From: CAVRUF01 sp963716005
Lineage (GTDB): Bacteria > Actinomycetota > Thermoleophilia > Gaiellales > Gaiellaceae
Length of the DNA: 64,000 bases
Direction: 5' to 3'
Assembly: GCA_963716005.1 (NCBI GenBank)
Contig: OY970285.1
Location: forward strand, 1,178,001-1,242,000
Numbering within the stretch: the first letter of the stretch is position 1; each line of letters starts with the position of its first letter. The notes beneath the pieces are model-generated. The model was not told where the DNA came from, ran no database searches, and saw only the letters and a list, made by a program, of their open reading frames with translations. Below are positions 45,414 to 55,360 of the stretch, one piece after another. The position numbers and the translations under genes were made by a program.

Positions 45414-45435
45414 ATGCCCCTCCATTTCGGGGCAT
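45414..45435 (+). promoter_or_regulatory. Small hairpin in the infA leader
   Basis: ATGCCCC and GGGGCAT form a 7-bp stem around eight bases, between the divergent membrane-protein and infA genes. It also contains an in-frame ATG at 45434 upstream of the likely infA start. Its role is unknown; initiation factor leaders are often regulatory. Confidence 0.4.
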
Positions 45436-45470
45436 GCTTCCGCCGGATCTGGCGTTATTCTCAGCCTGGA

Positions 45471-45480
45471 AAGGAGGTGA
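45471..45480 (+). promoter_or_regulatory. Shine-Dalgarno that fixes the infA start
   Basis: AAGGAGGTGA lies with GGAGG seven bases before the ATA at 45485. It is the strongest ribosome-binding sequence seen in the window, and it points to the ATA rather than to the in-frame ATG at 45434, which has no such sequence. Confidence 0.8.
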
Positions 45481-45484
45481 CCGA

Positions 45485-45706
45485 ATAGCCACCAAGGAAG
45501 AAAAGCTCGAGCTGGAAGGCGAGATCGTCGAGGCCTTCCCGAACGGGATGTTCAAGGTCGCGCTCGACAACGGGCACGACGCGCTCGGCTACACCGCCGG
45601 GAAGATGCGCCGCTACCGGATCAAGATCTTCCCGGGCGACCGCGTGAAGCTCGAGCTCAGCCCGTACGACCTCTCGCGCGGCCGGATCGTCTACCGCTAC
45701 AAGTAG
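45485..45706 (+). CDS. infA: Translation initiation factor IF-1, apparent AUA start
   Basis: 73 residues aligning exactly with IF-1: ATKEEKLELEGEIVEAFPNG, FKVALDNGHDALGYTAGKMR, and an SPYDLSRGRIVYRYK end. The family N-terminus (Met-Ala-x-Lys-Glu) falls on ATA GCC ACC AAG GAA, so initiation seems to use AUA, supported by the strong Shine-Dalgarno. An in-frame ATG at 45434 would add 17 residues without a ribosome site. A rare start is known for the infC gene as autoregulation; for infA it is unusual. A G-to-A sequence error is also possible. Confidence 0.9.
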   Translation: MATKEEKLELEGEIVEAFPNGMFKVALDNGHDALGYTAGKMRRYRIKIFPGDRVKLELSPYDLSRGRIVYRYK

Positions 45707-45775
45707 CGCGCGTTCCTTTCGAGAGACCCAGACGGCGCGAGCCACGCGTCCGTCTCGCCATGCCCGGGTTGTCAC

Positions 45776-45872
45776 TCGCGCGCGCCCACCCAGGGTGGGG
45801 AGCGCAGCTCACCGCCGCCTCGAGCGTGCCGCGGAAATCCGCACGTGTCTCGCGCGAAACCGTGCCGAATCC
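45776..45872 (+). repeat. Intergenic repeat family, copy 8
   Basis: Between the convergent ends of infA and the aminotransferase gene, so here it cannot act as a promoter for a flanking gene. CCCACCCAGGGTGGGG, then a GAGCG core, GGAAATCCGCACGTGTCTCG and GAAACCGTGCCG. Confidence 0.65.
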
Positions 45873-45878
45873 GCGCGG

Positions 45879-47030
45879 CTAGGCGAACGCTTCGCGCAGC
45901 CGTTCGAGCCCGAGGTCGAGCGGCTCGTCGAGCGTCGCGAGCGAGATCCGGGCCCAGCCTCGGCCGGTCTCGCCGAAGCCCTCGCCCGGCGCGAGCGCGA
46001 CGCGCTGCTCGGCGAGGATCTGGTCGGCGGTGATCCCCTCGGGGAGCCGGAACCAGACGAAGAACGTGCCCTCGCACTGGACGTCGGTCGCGCGCGTTCC
46101 CTCGAGCGCTCGGAACACGCGGTCGCGGCGTTCCTCGTAGAGCGCGCGGCGGGCCTCGACGGAGTCCTGCGGCCCGGTGAGCGCGGCGATCCCCGCCTCC
46201 TGCATCGCGCGGAAGATCCCGGCGCGGACGTGGTCGTTCATCAGGTTCAGCCGCGAGACGATCTCGGCGTTCCCGAGCGCGAACCCGAGCCGCCAGCCGG
46301 CCATCCCGTAGGTCTTGGAGAAGGAGAAGAGCTCGATCCCGACCTCGCGCGCGCCCGGCGTGGCGAGGAAGCTGCGCGGCGTCCGTCCGTCGTAGACGAG
46401 ATCCCCGTAGGCGAAGTCGTGCATGACCGCGGCGCCGGTCTGCTCGGCGAAGTCGATCGCCGCCTCGAACGTCCCGTCAGGAACGCAGGCCGCGCACGGG
46501 TTGGACGGGTAGTTGAGGTAGAGCGCGCCGACGCCGTCGCGCGGCGCCCGCTCGAGATCGGGCGCCCAGCCCGCGGCCGGGTCGAGCGGCACACGAACCT
46601 CGCGCGCGCCCGCGAGCGCGGGTGCCGAGGTGTAGTCCGGGTACCCGGGATCCGGAAGCAGGATCGTCTCGCCCCGCTCGACCGTGCAGAGCGCGAACTC
46701 GATGAGCGTCGTCTTCGTGCCGGCGATGACGGCGACCTCGCTCGCGGGGTCGAGGTCGACGCCGTACAGGTCGCGGTAGCGAGCGGCGATCGCCTCCTTC
46801 AGCTCGGGCAGCCCGAGAAACGGCGCGTACCCGTGCACGAGCGCCGTCGGCTGAAGCGCGACCTCGTAGAGCCGCTCGACGACGTGCGCCGGCGGCCCGA
46901 TGTCCGGGTTCCCGCGGCCGAGATCGACGACGGGCTCGCCGTCCTGCGCCTGAGCGGCAGCGACGCGCGCGAGCAGCCCGGCGAAGTACTGGTCGGGCAG
47001 GCTGTCGAGCCGTTCGGGGCGCGGGCGCAT
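45879..47030 (-). CDS. PLP-dependent aminotransferase, class I/II
   Basis: 383 residues, fold type I. The PLP lysine lies in SFSKTYGMAGWR; DPGYPDY and NYPSNPCAACV are present, with the aspartate of HDFAYGDLVYD and the C-terminal arginine WARISLATL. The sequence suggests the LL-diaminopimelate or alanine-type aminotransferase group, but substrate cannot be fixed. Unbroken frame. Confidence 0.88.
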   Translation of the reverse strand: MRPRPERLDSLPDQYFAGLLARVAAAQAQDGEPVVDLGRGNPDIGPPAHVVERLYEVALQPTALVHGYAPFLGLPELKEAIAARYRDLYGVDLDPASEVAVIAGTKTTLIEFALCTVERGETILLPDPGYPDYTSAPALAGAREVRVPLDPAAGWAPDLERAPRDGVGALYLNYPSNPCAACVPDGTFEAAIDFAEQTGAAVMHDFAYGDLVYDGRTPRSFLATPGAREVGIELFSFSKTYGMAGWRLGFALGNAEIVSRLNLMNDHVRAGIFRAMQEAGIAALTGPQDSVEARRALYEERRDRVFRALEGTRATDVQCEGTFFVWFRLPEGITADQILAEQRVALAPGEGFGETGRGWARISLATLDEPLDLGLERLREAFA

Positions 47031-47040
47031 CCGGCGGATC

Positions 47041-50000
47041 TTACGAGCGAGACTCGGCCAGCTCGACGAACCGGCACAGCGCGTTCGCGAGCTTCATCTG
47101 CTCCACCGTGCGGCAGCTCGCCTCGAGGAGCCGCGGGTTCGCGACCACGTACGCGAGGCAGCGCGCCCGCGAGACCGCCACGTTCAGCCGGTGCCGCGAG
47201 AACAGGAACTCGAGCCCGCGGGACACGTCCTCGCCGGACGAGCTCGCCATCGAGAAGAACACGACGGTCGCCTGCTGGCCCTGGAACTTGTCCACGGTGC
47301 CGATGCGGATCCGCTCGTCCGGGATCGCCTCGCGCAGGCAGCGGACGTGCGCGTTGTACGGCGCGACCACGATGAAGTCCGCCGGGCCGAGCGGCCGCTC
47401 CACCGCACCCTCGGTGTACAGCGTCCCGAGCAGCCGTTCGATCTCCGCGGCGACCGCGCGCGCCTCCTCGGGCGCCGCCGTCGCGTGCCCCGTGTGCTCG
47501 ACCGGGAGGAACCGCACGCCGGCGCCGTCCGCGACCGAGCGCGTCGAGGTCACCGCCGCCGGCTCGAGCCGCCCCTCGTAGAACGACTCGGAGATGAACG
47601 CGTTCACCTCGGGCCGCATCCGCCACGTCTCCTCGAGGAACACGCCCATGTCCGGCGGCAGCGTCTCGTCGCTCCCCGAGCAGGTGCCCGGCGACCGACG
47701 CGTTCGTCCCGTCGGGATGCGAGCCCTGCGACACCTGCGGCAGCTGGTTCGGGTCGCCGAGCACGACGACGTTCCGCGCGGCCGTCCCCACCGCGAGCGC
47801 GTCGGCCAGCGAGAACTGCCCGCCCTCGTCGATGAACAGCGTGTCGACGTGCCGGTCCATGTCCTCGCGCGCGAAGAGGAACGACGTGCCGGCGAACGAG
47901 CTGCAGCTCCGGGTCGAGCATCGCGTCGTTCGAGCCCGTGCTCTCGATGAACCGCCCCTCGAAGTGCGACTCCTCCCCGCTCCCCTTCTTCATCCCGCGG
48001 AACTCGAACCCCGCCTCGACCGCGGCCTCCTCGACGTCCTCGAGGAACTTGTGGATCGCCTTGTGGCTCAGCGCCGTCACGCCGACGCGCCGGCCGGCCC
48101 GCATGAGCGCGATCGCCATCCGCGCGCCGTTCCAGGTCTTCCCCGAGCCGGGCGGGCCTTGGACGAACAGGTAGCTGCCGCCGAGGCTGAGCGCCGCGTC
48201 CTCGAGCGAGCCGCCGAGGAACGCGCCGCGGCGGGCGCCGCTCGAGAATGTCGACGAGCGCCGGGTAGTCGTCGCGCGCCTTCGCGAAGCGCAGCACGGC
48301 GTCGCGCTGCACCCGGGTCGAGAGCGGCTGCGGAGGGATGAGCGCGCGCGGCAGCGGCTCGTCGGCCAGCTTGAGCCGCGCCGCAGCGTCAGCGTCCCGT
48401 GCTCGTTGTCGATCGAGACGGCGTAGGCCTGCTCGGTCGCGGGATCGACGCCCGCGTGCCGCCGATCTTGTGCTCCTGCGGCGGGAAGCGCAACGTGTAC
48501 TCGAGCGACTGCTTGCCGGGCACGGGCTCGCCGACGAGCTCGAGCCCGCCGAGCGTCTCGCCGTCGTCGATCAGCTCCTCGTCGTCGAGCCCGTGGTTGT
48601 GGAAGTACGCCCACCACTGCGGCCGGGCCTCGCGCTGGTGGTAGTCGATGATCTGCCGAGCAGCCAGTCGGGATCGCCCTCCTCCGCCCCGTCGAGCAGC
48701 GCGTCGCGCACGCGGTCGCGCTCGTCGTCCCGCGCCTCGGCCTCCTCGGTGCGCTCGCGCTTGTCCGGCGGCAGCCGCCAGGGAAGGTCGTCCGGCCGCA
48801 GCCCGAGGAGCCAGCGGTGCAGCTCGAAGAGCGAGACGCAGTCCTCGCGGTTGTAGTCGCGGATCCCGTCGAGGAGCGACTGCTCCCCGATCTCGAGCCA
48901 GCGCTCGAAGTCCTCGACCGACTCGGCGCCGCCGCCGACGTCCGCGGTGCGCTCGAACCCGTAGAGCGCCTCGACCTCCTTGATCGAGTACGACGGGACG
49001 GACGCGCGCAGCGCCTGCTTCGTGACGCGGAAGAGGTCGACGAGCACCTCGCCGCGCAGCAGGTCGTCGAGCTCGTCCTCGCGCGTGGCGTGCTCGCCCA
49101 TGAGCCGCGTGAGGGCGGTGCGCTCGTAGGCGGCGTAGTGGTAGACGTGCATCCCCGGGAAGCGGCGGCGGCGCTCGACGACGTGGTCGAGGAACTGCTC
49201 GAACGCGGCCTTCTCGGACGGGCGATCCTTGGCCCAGATCTCGTGGTAGCCGGGCTCGCCGGCGTCGTCGAGCTCGATCCAGCCGGTGAGGTACTCGAGC
49301 CCGTGCGCGGGGTCGAACCAGGGGTCGCCCTCGAAGTCGAGCCAGATGTCGCCCGGGCTCGGCTCGGGGAGGAGGTTGAACCCGCGGTCGTCCTCGAGGT
49401 CGAGGAACTCGATCTCTGTGCTCGCCGGTCTCGCGGTGGTGGAGCTGGAGCCGAGCCTGCTGCCGAAGCCCGTCGAGCGTCGAGGCGCGCATGCTCGGGA
49501 TCTTGGTCTCGGTGGTCTGCGCCAGCCCAGCGAGCGTGGCGATCCCGGCCGCTTCGAGCCGCTCGACCTGAAGCCGAGAAACGCCGGCGACGAGCGTGAG
49601 GTGATCGTCGGCGTTCCAGCGTTCCTTGCAGAGCGAGAGAAAGTCGCAAAGCCCGCAGAAGGCGACCGGGTAGGGGTAGATGTCGGCGCGCTCGTCGACC
49701 GCTCGAGGAACCGCGCGCGAAGCCGCCGGTAGTAGGCGGCGAAGTCCTGCGGGCCGGAAGCTCTCGGTCTCGCCGATCCCGGTGACGACGTGCATCGCGG
49801 CGGGCTCGTGCCCCTGGATCCGAGCGATCTGCTCGGTGTAGAAGCAGAGCTGGAGCACGTGCGGCGGCTTGGCGTGGCGGGCGAGCTTGGTGTCGATGAC
49901 CTCGTAGCCGTCGGGCGTCGAGACCACGAAGTCGGCGAGCCCGCGCCAGTCGCCTTCGCGGAGCGCGGCCTGGTAGATGACGTCGGCGCTTGTCGTGGAT

Positions 50001-50274
50001 CGCCGCGCTCGGTCTCGGGCACGGCGCGTTCCCAGTCGCGGTCGTCGAAGTCGATCGTCGTGATGTCGCGGCCGTCGTCCGCGAGCTGCGCGAGGTACCG
50101 AGCCTCGTGCTCGTCCCCCTTGCGCTGAATAAGCGCCGCGTGGCGGTTGACGCGGAAGGGCTTCTTGATCTCGTCGAGCGCAACGGCGACCTGCAGAGCG
50201 GTGAGGTGCGGGCAGGCGAGGAAGCCGTTCAGGTCGGTTGGCGAGTACGTGAAGTGATCTGGTCCGAAGCGCAA
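47041..50274 (-). CDS. TM0106-type RecB-like nuclease fused to SF1 helicase, heavily frameshifted
   Basis: A large (about 1,077-residue) nuclease-helicase spread over all three frames. Order: PD-(D/E)xK nuclease core (GLADFVV, YEVIDTKLAR); a cysteine cluster CGLCDFLSLC that may bind iron-sulphur; RNase H-like exonuclease (IWLDFEGDPWF, YHYAAYERTALTRL, YNREDC); then a Dna2-like helicase with GPPGSGKT, TLFIDEGGQF, GDPNQLPQ and NVAVSRA. I count about 11 one-base frame changes, seven insertions and four deletions, between 50.02 and 47.68 kb. The pieces join end to end without missing motifs. Decay or a poorly sequenced stretch are both possible. Confidence 0.8.
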
Positions 50275-50343
50275 GTTGCGTTGTCCGAAGGATGCACCTC
50301 CGCCAGGCTCCGTATCGGAGGCGACACCGTCGCGGTGCTAGAA

Positions 50344-51400
50344 CTACGACGCCCGCGCGCCGCGAAGCGCTGCGAGCCCCACAACATGCCCGAGCACTGT
50401 GGGAACTGCGTTGCCGATCCACTTCGCCAGATCTCGCCTCGCAGGAGGCTCCTCCCCGACGAAATCGAACCAGTCAGGGAAGCCCTGAAGGCGCGCGGCT
50501 TCACGAGGCGTGATGGTTCGAGGTCGCTTCGGATGGATGAAGCGTCCACGACCCGGAGTCAGGAACCCGGTGGTCAACGTAGGGGCAGGTGCATCCCACT
50601 TCATACGCCCGTACACCGCGCCGTACGAGGTCCCCTCTTTGTGGCAATCGGGGCGGAGGTGAAGAGGCATGTCGTATTCATCGCTCGAAGAACAACCATG
50701 CGACCCGTTCTGCATTCTCTGCACTGAGCTCAGCCACTTCGTCCATCAAGTCCCCGCCTCGGTCGAGCAGGTCGCCGATGGCCCACGAAACCGGCTGCGG
50801 CTCGCGCCGAAGCTCGAGAGCGATGTCCGCCAACGGCTCGGGGCGACCCGACCGGCGAGCGACAAGGAAGAAACGCTTGCGCGTTTGAGGCCATCCGAGC
50901 GCATCAGCAGCCAAAACCCCGGACGTAAGCGAATAGCCGGCAGCGATTCGAGATCCTTTCTCGAGTAACGCGGCCCCGCTGCATCCGCTTCGGCCACGGC
51001 CCGCCGAAGGCGTCCAAGCACCACAAGCTGCTGCTCGAAGCGTCAGATGCTTGAGGACGAAATCATCAAGCGCGCCATAAGGGTCGGCGTCCTCGCGCCC
51101 GCCCAACTCGACCCCCCGCGCGGCGGCGAGTAAGGTCAGCACCCGCCGAGCGCCGGCGGGACTCACGTGCGCTCGGAACGTAGCCCACCAGGACATCGTG
51201 CGGCGTTCCAGGAACGGTGGTGGCCGTCGGACCTGGCCGCTGTGGGCGGATGATCGGATCACCCCCGCCGAACATTCGAGCTTCTTGCGCGTGTCCCAAG
51301 ACATTGGGGCAGACGATCCGAGTAGGTATGAGCCGAACAGATTCCCAAGCTTGTAGTAGTAGTCCGGATAGTCGCCATGGGCGCCGGTCGTGGATGTCAT
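50344..51400 (-). pseudogene. Cytosine-C5 DNA methyltransferase remnant, C-terminal half
   Basis: The 3' part encodes the C-terminal half of a C5 DNA methyltransferase. It has LGWPQTRKRFFLVARR (motif VIII), then DEYDMPLHLRPDCH, YGAVYGRMKWDAPAPTLTTG, ITPREAARLQGFPDWF and IGNAVP (motifs IX-X). One extra base near 50690 separates the two. The N-terminal 130 residues from ATG 51400 (GNLFGSYLLGSSAPMSWDTR and on) carry no motif I, PCQ or ENV in any frame, so the catalytic half seems absent. The locus looks decayed or chimeric. Base composition is less GC-rich than around it. Confidence 0.7.
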
Positions 51401-51880
51401 GCCGGCTCCCTGGCGATCAGCCAGACTTCACGCTCGGCCGGAAGAAGCACGCCGCTCACGTAGAGTTACCTCACTCGCCGACTGACAGGCCGAGGTCTCC
51501 TCTGCGGTTGCCTCCACAGGTACGCGCAGATCGGGGCAAGCGGGAACAGCTTCTTCGTAGCGCTGCCGCAGAGCCCCACCCCTCGGATCCTTGACCTGAC
51601 CGGACACGTCCCTCGATCCTGGCGGGTCAACGCAGTCAGCGCAAGAGGCAACGGCCACTCCACTCCCGTGAAAATCTCGTCGACTTCGTTCCTCGTTTCC
51701 TCGATCAACTCGCTGAGATCAGACGCGAGCGAGGTTTTCGGGAGCGCGGAGGTGACCGCAGACGAGGCTCGTGGCTCACTACGACTCGGTGCGATTGCTC
51801 GCCGCGTACTTCCAAATTCCGAGCGGCGTACATACCTCGGAGATCGACTCGATCGACTCCGGCGGATGACTCAAGGCACT
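51397..51880 (-). pseudogene. Degenerate ORF fragments upstream of the methyltransferase remnant
   Basis: Three partial reading frames, pieced on the minus strand: one with ASDLSELIEETRNEVDEIF and TGVEWPLPLALTALT, one with SGQVKDPRGGALRQRYEEAV, and one ending LYVSGVLLPAEREVWLIAREPA, whose TGA overlaps the ATG at 51400. Joined they give about 160 residues. Their linkage to the methyltransferase suggests a restriction partner, but I recognise no family. The 51.4-51.9 kb stretch holds nothing else that I can support. Confidence 0.4.
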
Positions 51881-51923
51881 TGAACAGTTCAGCAGCGCCC
51901 ATGCCTCCGATCCCGCTAACTGC

Positions 51924-53018
51924 TCACGGCCGCGCGGGGCTAGCCACCAAAGCCTCATACAACGCCACCACGCTGCCGATGTTCGCCTCCACCGTAAGCC
52001 TCCCGCGCGCCGCCCCGACCCGCGCGCGCAGCTTCCCAAGATCCCGCCTCGCCAGCTCTGGGCCCAGTTCGCGCGGCGACTCGACCACGATCCCCAGCCC
52101 TCGCTCCTTCAGGACATGCGTGATCGCTCGATGCGGGAACGCCAGCACCGGGAGGCCGCACGCTAGGTACTCGTACAGCTTGTTCGGGAGCGCCGTGTCC
52201 AGGTGGGCGCTGTTCAGCGTCTCGTTGAAGCCGCACCAGCCGAAGTCGTAGCTCGGGAGCTCGCGCAGCAGCTCCGCCGGCGGCAGCGGGTCGTGCACGC
52301 AGTCCGGAGAGCCGCGGCCAGCTCGCGGTACTCCGGCACGTCGCGGTTCGGGTAGACGTCCAGCGTCACGCCCGTCGGCGACCAGCTCGCTGAAGATCTC
52401 CCGCAGGTCGTAGTGGCCGCCGTTCACCGACAGCGTTCCCTGGTAGACGAGGCGCGGCGGGTCCGACGATCGCGGTGCTCGCTCGACGGCAGGCGGCGGG
52501 CAGGTCGCGCCGCAGGGCGTAGTTCGGGAACACCAGCGCCGGCGCCGGGGACCCGGTAGCGCGCGCGGATCTCCGCGAGCAGCTCGGCCGAGACGGTCGA
52601 CGAGCGCGTCGCTCTCCTCGATCGCGCGGCGCTCCAGCTCGAGCGGGTCGCCCGGCTCTGGGAAGCCGTCCTCGTACGGCGTCTGGCGCAGGCTCTGCAG
52701 GTCGTGGACGTCGTGGATCGACCGGCGCGCGGCCCGCGACGAGCTCGGTCGCGAGCACCGTCAGGGCGTCCGGCAGGTTGTGGCTGTGGACGAGATCCGG
52801 CTGGAACTCCTCCAGCACGGCGGCGAGCGCGGCGCCGCGCGTCTCCCGTCAGGCGCCACAGGCGGTCGAAGCGTCTCGTCGCCGGCGCCGTACCACTCGG
52901 TCAGGCTCTTCCCCTGGTAGGCGAAGCCGAGCTCGAGGCCGGGCATCGCCGAGCGCAGGCCCACGGCGATCTTGAGCGCGCGAATGCAGGGTTGCTGCTC
53001 CAGGAAGAGGACGCGCAT
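51924..53018 (-). CDS. Glycosyltransferase, GT4-like, several frame breaks
   Basis: About 365 codons, GT-B fold. The N-terminus (MRVLFLEQQPCIRALKIAVG) and a middle segment EEFQPDLVHSHNLPDAL are characteristic, and the C-terminal domain has PNKLYEYLACGLPVLAFP with a downstream GLGIVVESP. Frames change near 52870, 52830 and further on, so the middle third cannot be read continuously; the ends are in the same frame. Ten bases separate it from the acetyltransferase upstream. Probably involved in surface polysaccharide; acceptor unknown. Confidence 0.75.
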
Positions 53019-53028
53019 CGGCTCGGTC

Positions 53029-53492
53029 TCAGTGATCTCGCTCGCGGACGACGCGCGCGGGGTTCCCGACGGCGACCGTGAACGGCGGCAGGTCGCGCAG
53101 CGACCACGCTGCCCGCGCCGACGACGCAGCCCTCGCCGATCGTGACGCCCGGGAGGATGCACGTGCCCATCCCGATCCACGCGTTGCGGCCGATCTCGAG
53201 CGGGCCGTCGTCGCGCCAGCCCTGCTCGGCCAGCGGGACGCGTCGGGTCGTCCAGCTCGTGGTTCGCCGTGTGGATCATCACGTAGGGGCCGAAGATGCA
53301 GTCGTCGCCGATCGTGAGGCCGCCGTAGCCGTTCACGAAGCAGCCGTAGTTGAAGCCGACGCGGTCGCCGAGCTCGATCCGGTCGCCGTTCAGCCAGACG
53401 ATCAGGTCGAGGTAGAAGCAGCCCTCCCCCACGCGCTTCGCGTCGTCCGGGCGAAACGGGATGACCTGTTTGGTGTGCTCCGTGATCATCAT
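53029..53492 (-). CDS. Left-handed beta-helix (hexapeptide) acetyltransferase, two frame breaks
   Basis: Sugar O- or N-acetyltransferase of the Maa/WbbJ type. From ATG 53492 (or 53489) the frame reads GFNYGCFVNGYGGLTIGDD and FGPYVMIHTANHELDDPT; after one extra base near 53238 comes GPLEIGRNAWIGMGTCILPG and VTIGEGCVVGAGSVV; after another near 53105 comes DLPPFTVAVGNPARVV. The hexapeptide repeats and catalytic His (HTANH) are present. It is likely to modify a polysaccharide with the neighbouring glycosyltransferase. Confidence 0.82.
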
Positions 53493-53574
53493 GGGTCAAC
53501 GGTAAACGGCGGCGGGCGTCCGGGCTCGCCCGTTACCGTCATTCGATCAAAGGTTCAACGCAAGGGGAGGAACG

Positions 53575-54039
53575 ATGAGACGCTTCACGATCTTCGCGGC
53601 AACGGTGCTCGGAGCGGCGGTTCTGGCCGGGACTGCGCTGGCGGAGCCGGAGGTGTTCGCGAACGCCGAGAGCGGTGATCTCGACGTCTCGGCGTCGATC
53701 CTCCTCTCGGCCAAGGCGACGGACATGCGCGGCGGCTGGCTGAACGAGACGCTCGGCTGCAACCAGTGGCGGCGGATCAAGGTCTCGATCATCGTCGAGC
53801 GGATCCCCGCGAGCGGCGCGCCCAAGGTGATCCGCCGGTCGAAGTCGCGGGCCACGATGAACTGCGGCGAGGGCGGGCCGAACATGGGCTTCTCGCTCTC
53901 CGCCCGCGGGCTCGGGCTCGCGTGCCCGAACGGCGCCTGGAAGCCCGGGCGCTACGCGTTCGCGACCACGGTCGAGCACCTGGCGACCGGCGTCACGGCG
54001 ATCGCCAGCCTCGGCTGGCGGAAGCGCGGGAGCTGTTGA
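53575..54039 (+). CDS. Secreted protein of unknown function
   Basis: 154 residues with a clear signal peptide (MRRFTIFAATVLGAAVLAG, likely cleaved after TALA near residue 23). The mature part is 130 residues with two cysteines (NETLGCNQW and MNCGEG) and a third near the end, perhaps disulphide-linked. No family recognised. It follows a GGAGGA-type ribosome binding sequence (GGGGAGGAACG) and overlaps the next gene by four bases (TTGA). Confidence 0.7.
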   Translation: MRRFTIFAATVLGAAVLAGTALAEPEVFANAESGDLDVSASILLSAKATDMRGGWLNETLGCNQWRRIKVSIIVERIPASGAPKVIRRSKSRATMNCGEGGPNMGFSLSARGLGLACPNGAWKPGRYAFATTVEHLATGVTAIASLGWRKRGSC

Positions 54040-54717
54040 CCGAGACGGTGACGATCCCCGGGCGGTTCAACGGGCCGCCCGGGTCGGCCAACGGCGGGTA
54101 CGCGTGCGGGCTCTTCGCGGCGTTGGCCGGCGGGCTCGCCGAGGTGACGCTGCGCGTGCCTCCTCCGCTGGATCGGGAGCTGGCGGTGGTTCGCGACGGC
54201 GGCGATGCGCGGTGCGCGACGGCGAGACGCTCGTGGCTGCAGGTCGAGCCGCTTGGAGTCGCTCGAGCTGGACGTGCCCGCGCCGGTGTCCGTGGAGGAG
54301 GCCGAGCGCGCTCGCGAGCGGTACGCCGGGTTCGTCGAGCACGCGTACTCGACGTGCTTCGTGTGCGGGCCCGAGCGGGAGGACGGGCTCGGGATCTACG
54401 CCGGGCTCGTCGAGGGGCGCGAGCTGGTCGCTGCGCCGTGGACCGCGCCGGCGGATGTCTCCGATCTGCTCGTGTGGGCCGCGCTCGACTGCCCCTCCGG
54501 CTGGGCCGTGGACGAGTTCTCGCGCTCGGGCGTGCTGCTCGGGCGGCTGGCGGCGCGCATCGTCGAGCCGGTCGTGGGCGGCGAGCAGTACGTGGTCGCC
54601 GGCTGGCCGGTCGGCGCCGACGGGCGCAAGCGGTTCGCGGGCTCGGCGGTCTACACCGCCGACGGCGAGGTGTGCGCCTTCGCGCGCTCGACCTGGCTCG
54701 TGCCCGCCGAGGCCTAG
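54036..54717 (+). CDS. Hotdog-fold thioesterase-like protein, two frame breaks
   Basis: About 226 residues. TTG at 54036 overlaps the preceding TGA. The N-terminus ITIPGRFNGPPGS-type sequence (VTIPGRFNGPPGSANGGYACG) matches acyl-CoA thioesterase-like N-termini of this kind, and the C-terminal half has CPSGWAVDEF, VYTADGEVCAFARSTW. Near 54205 and 54250 the frame shifts, apparently by lost bases; the remaining reading from 54205 is a clean 170 residues. A function in acyl-CoA or ester hydrolysis is inferred only from the fold. The stop shares CTAG with the DUF4328 gene. Confidence 0.6.
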
Positions 54718-55352
54718 CGGCCGGCGCGCGCTTCCTGCGCGCGCGTGAGCACCACGACCACGGCCAGCGCGAGCACGGCCGCGACCGCGTCGGCGACATC
54801 CGCGGCCGCGAGCCACTTCGAGCCGGCGATCGCCTCGTCGAGCGTGTCGTTCTGCCCCGACTCCGTGAACGAGACGTTGTGGAGCACGAGGCTTCCGAGC
54901 CAGACGAGCCACCAAGACCACAGGAGCACGGGCACCCAGTCGCCGCGCGGCTCCCCGGAACGCCGCACGTCATCGACGAGCTGGAACGGGCGGAAGAGGC
55001 TCCAGATCGGGATGAACCACCCGCCGATCGTCCACCACTCCGCGTAGCGCGGCTCCGGCGGCGCGATCGCCCGGGCGTTGCGGTACATCCGCTTGAGCCA
55101 CGCGATGAAGAACACCGCGCCGCAGATGAAGAGCACGAGCTGCACGGCGGAGATCGCGGCCTGCCGCACGTCGTTCGCGTCGGCCTCCTCGAACGAGATG
55201 CGCTCCGTCTGCGCGCGTTGGAGCAGGCGCACCTCGGAGACGTCCGAGACGATGGCGACGACGTCGGCGGCGACGATCAGCGCGAGCACGATGATCGCGA
55301 CCCAGGCGCGCGCCGCAGGGGACTGGTAGACGGCGGGCCGCTCGGCGTCCAT
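54714..55352 (-). CDS. DUF4328-type membrane protein
   Basis: 212 residues, four hydrophobic helices (AWVAIIVLALIVAADVVAIV, VQLVLFICGAVFFIAWL, LLWSWWLVWLGSLVLHNVSF and AVLALAVVVVLTRA). The middle WWTIGGWFIPIWSLFRPFQL matches DUF4328 proteins. Function unknown. Its stop and that of the convergent thioesterase-like gene share CTAG. It is the last of a five-gene minus-strand run starting at 58041. Confidence 0.85.
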   Translation of the reverse strand: MDAERPAVYQSPAARAWVAIIVLALIVAADVVAIVSDVSEVRLLQRAQTERISFEEADANDVRQAAISAVQLVLFICGAVFFIAWLKRMYRNARAIAPPEPRYAEWWTIGGWFIPIWSLFRPFQLVDDVRRSGEPRGDWVPVLLWSWWLVWLGSLVLHNVSFTESGQNDTLDEAIAGSKWLAAADVADAVAAVLALAVVVVLTRAQEARAGR

Positions 55353-55360
55353 CGAGGACG

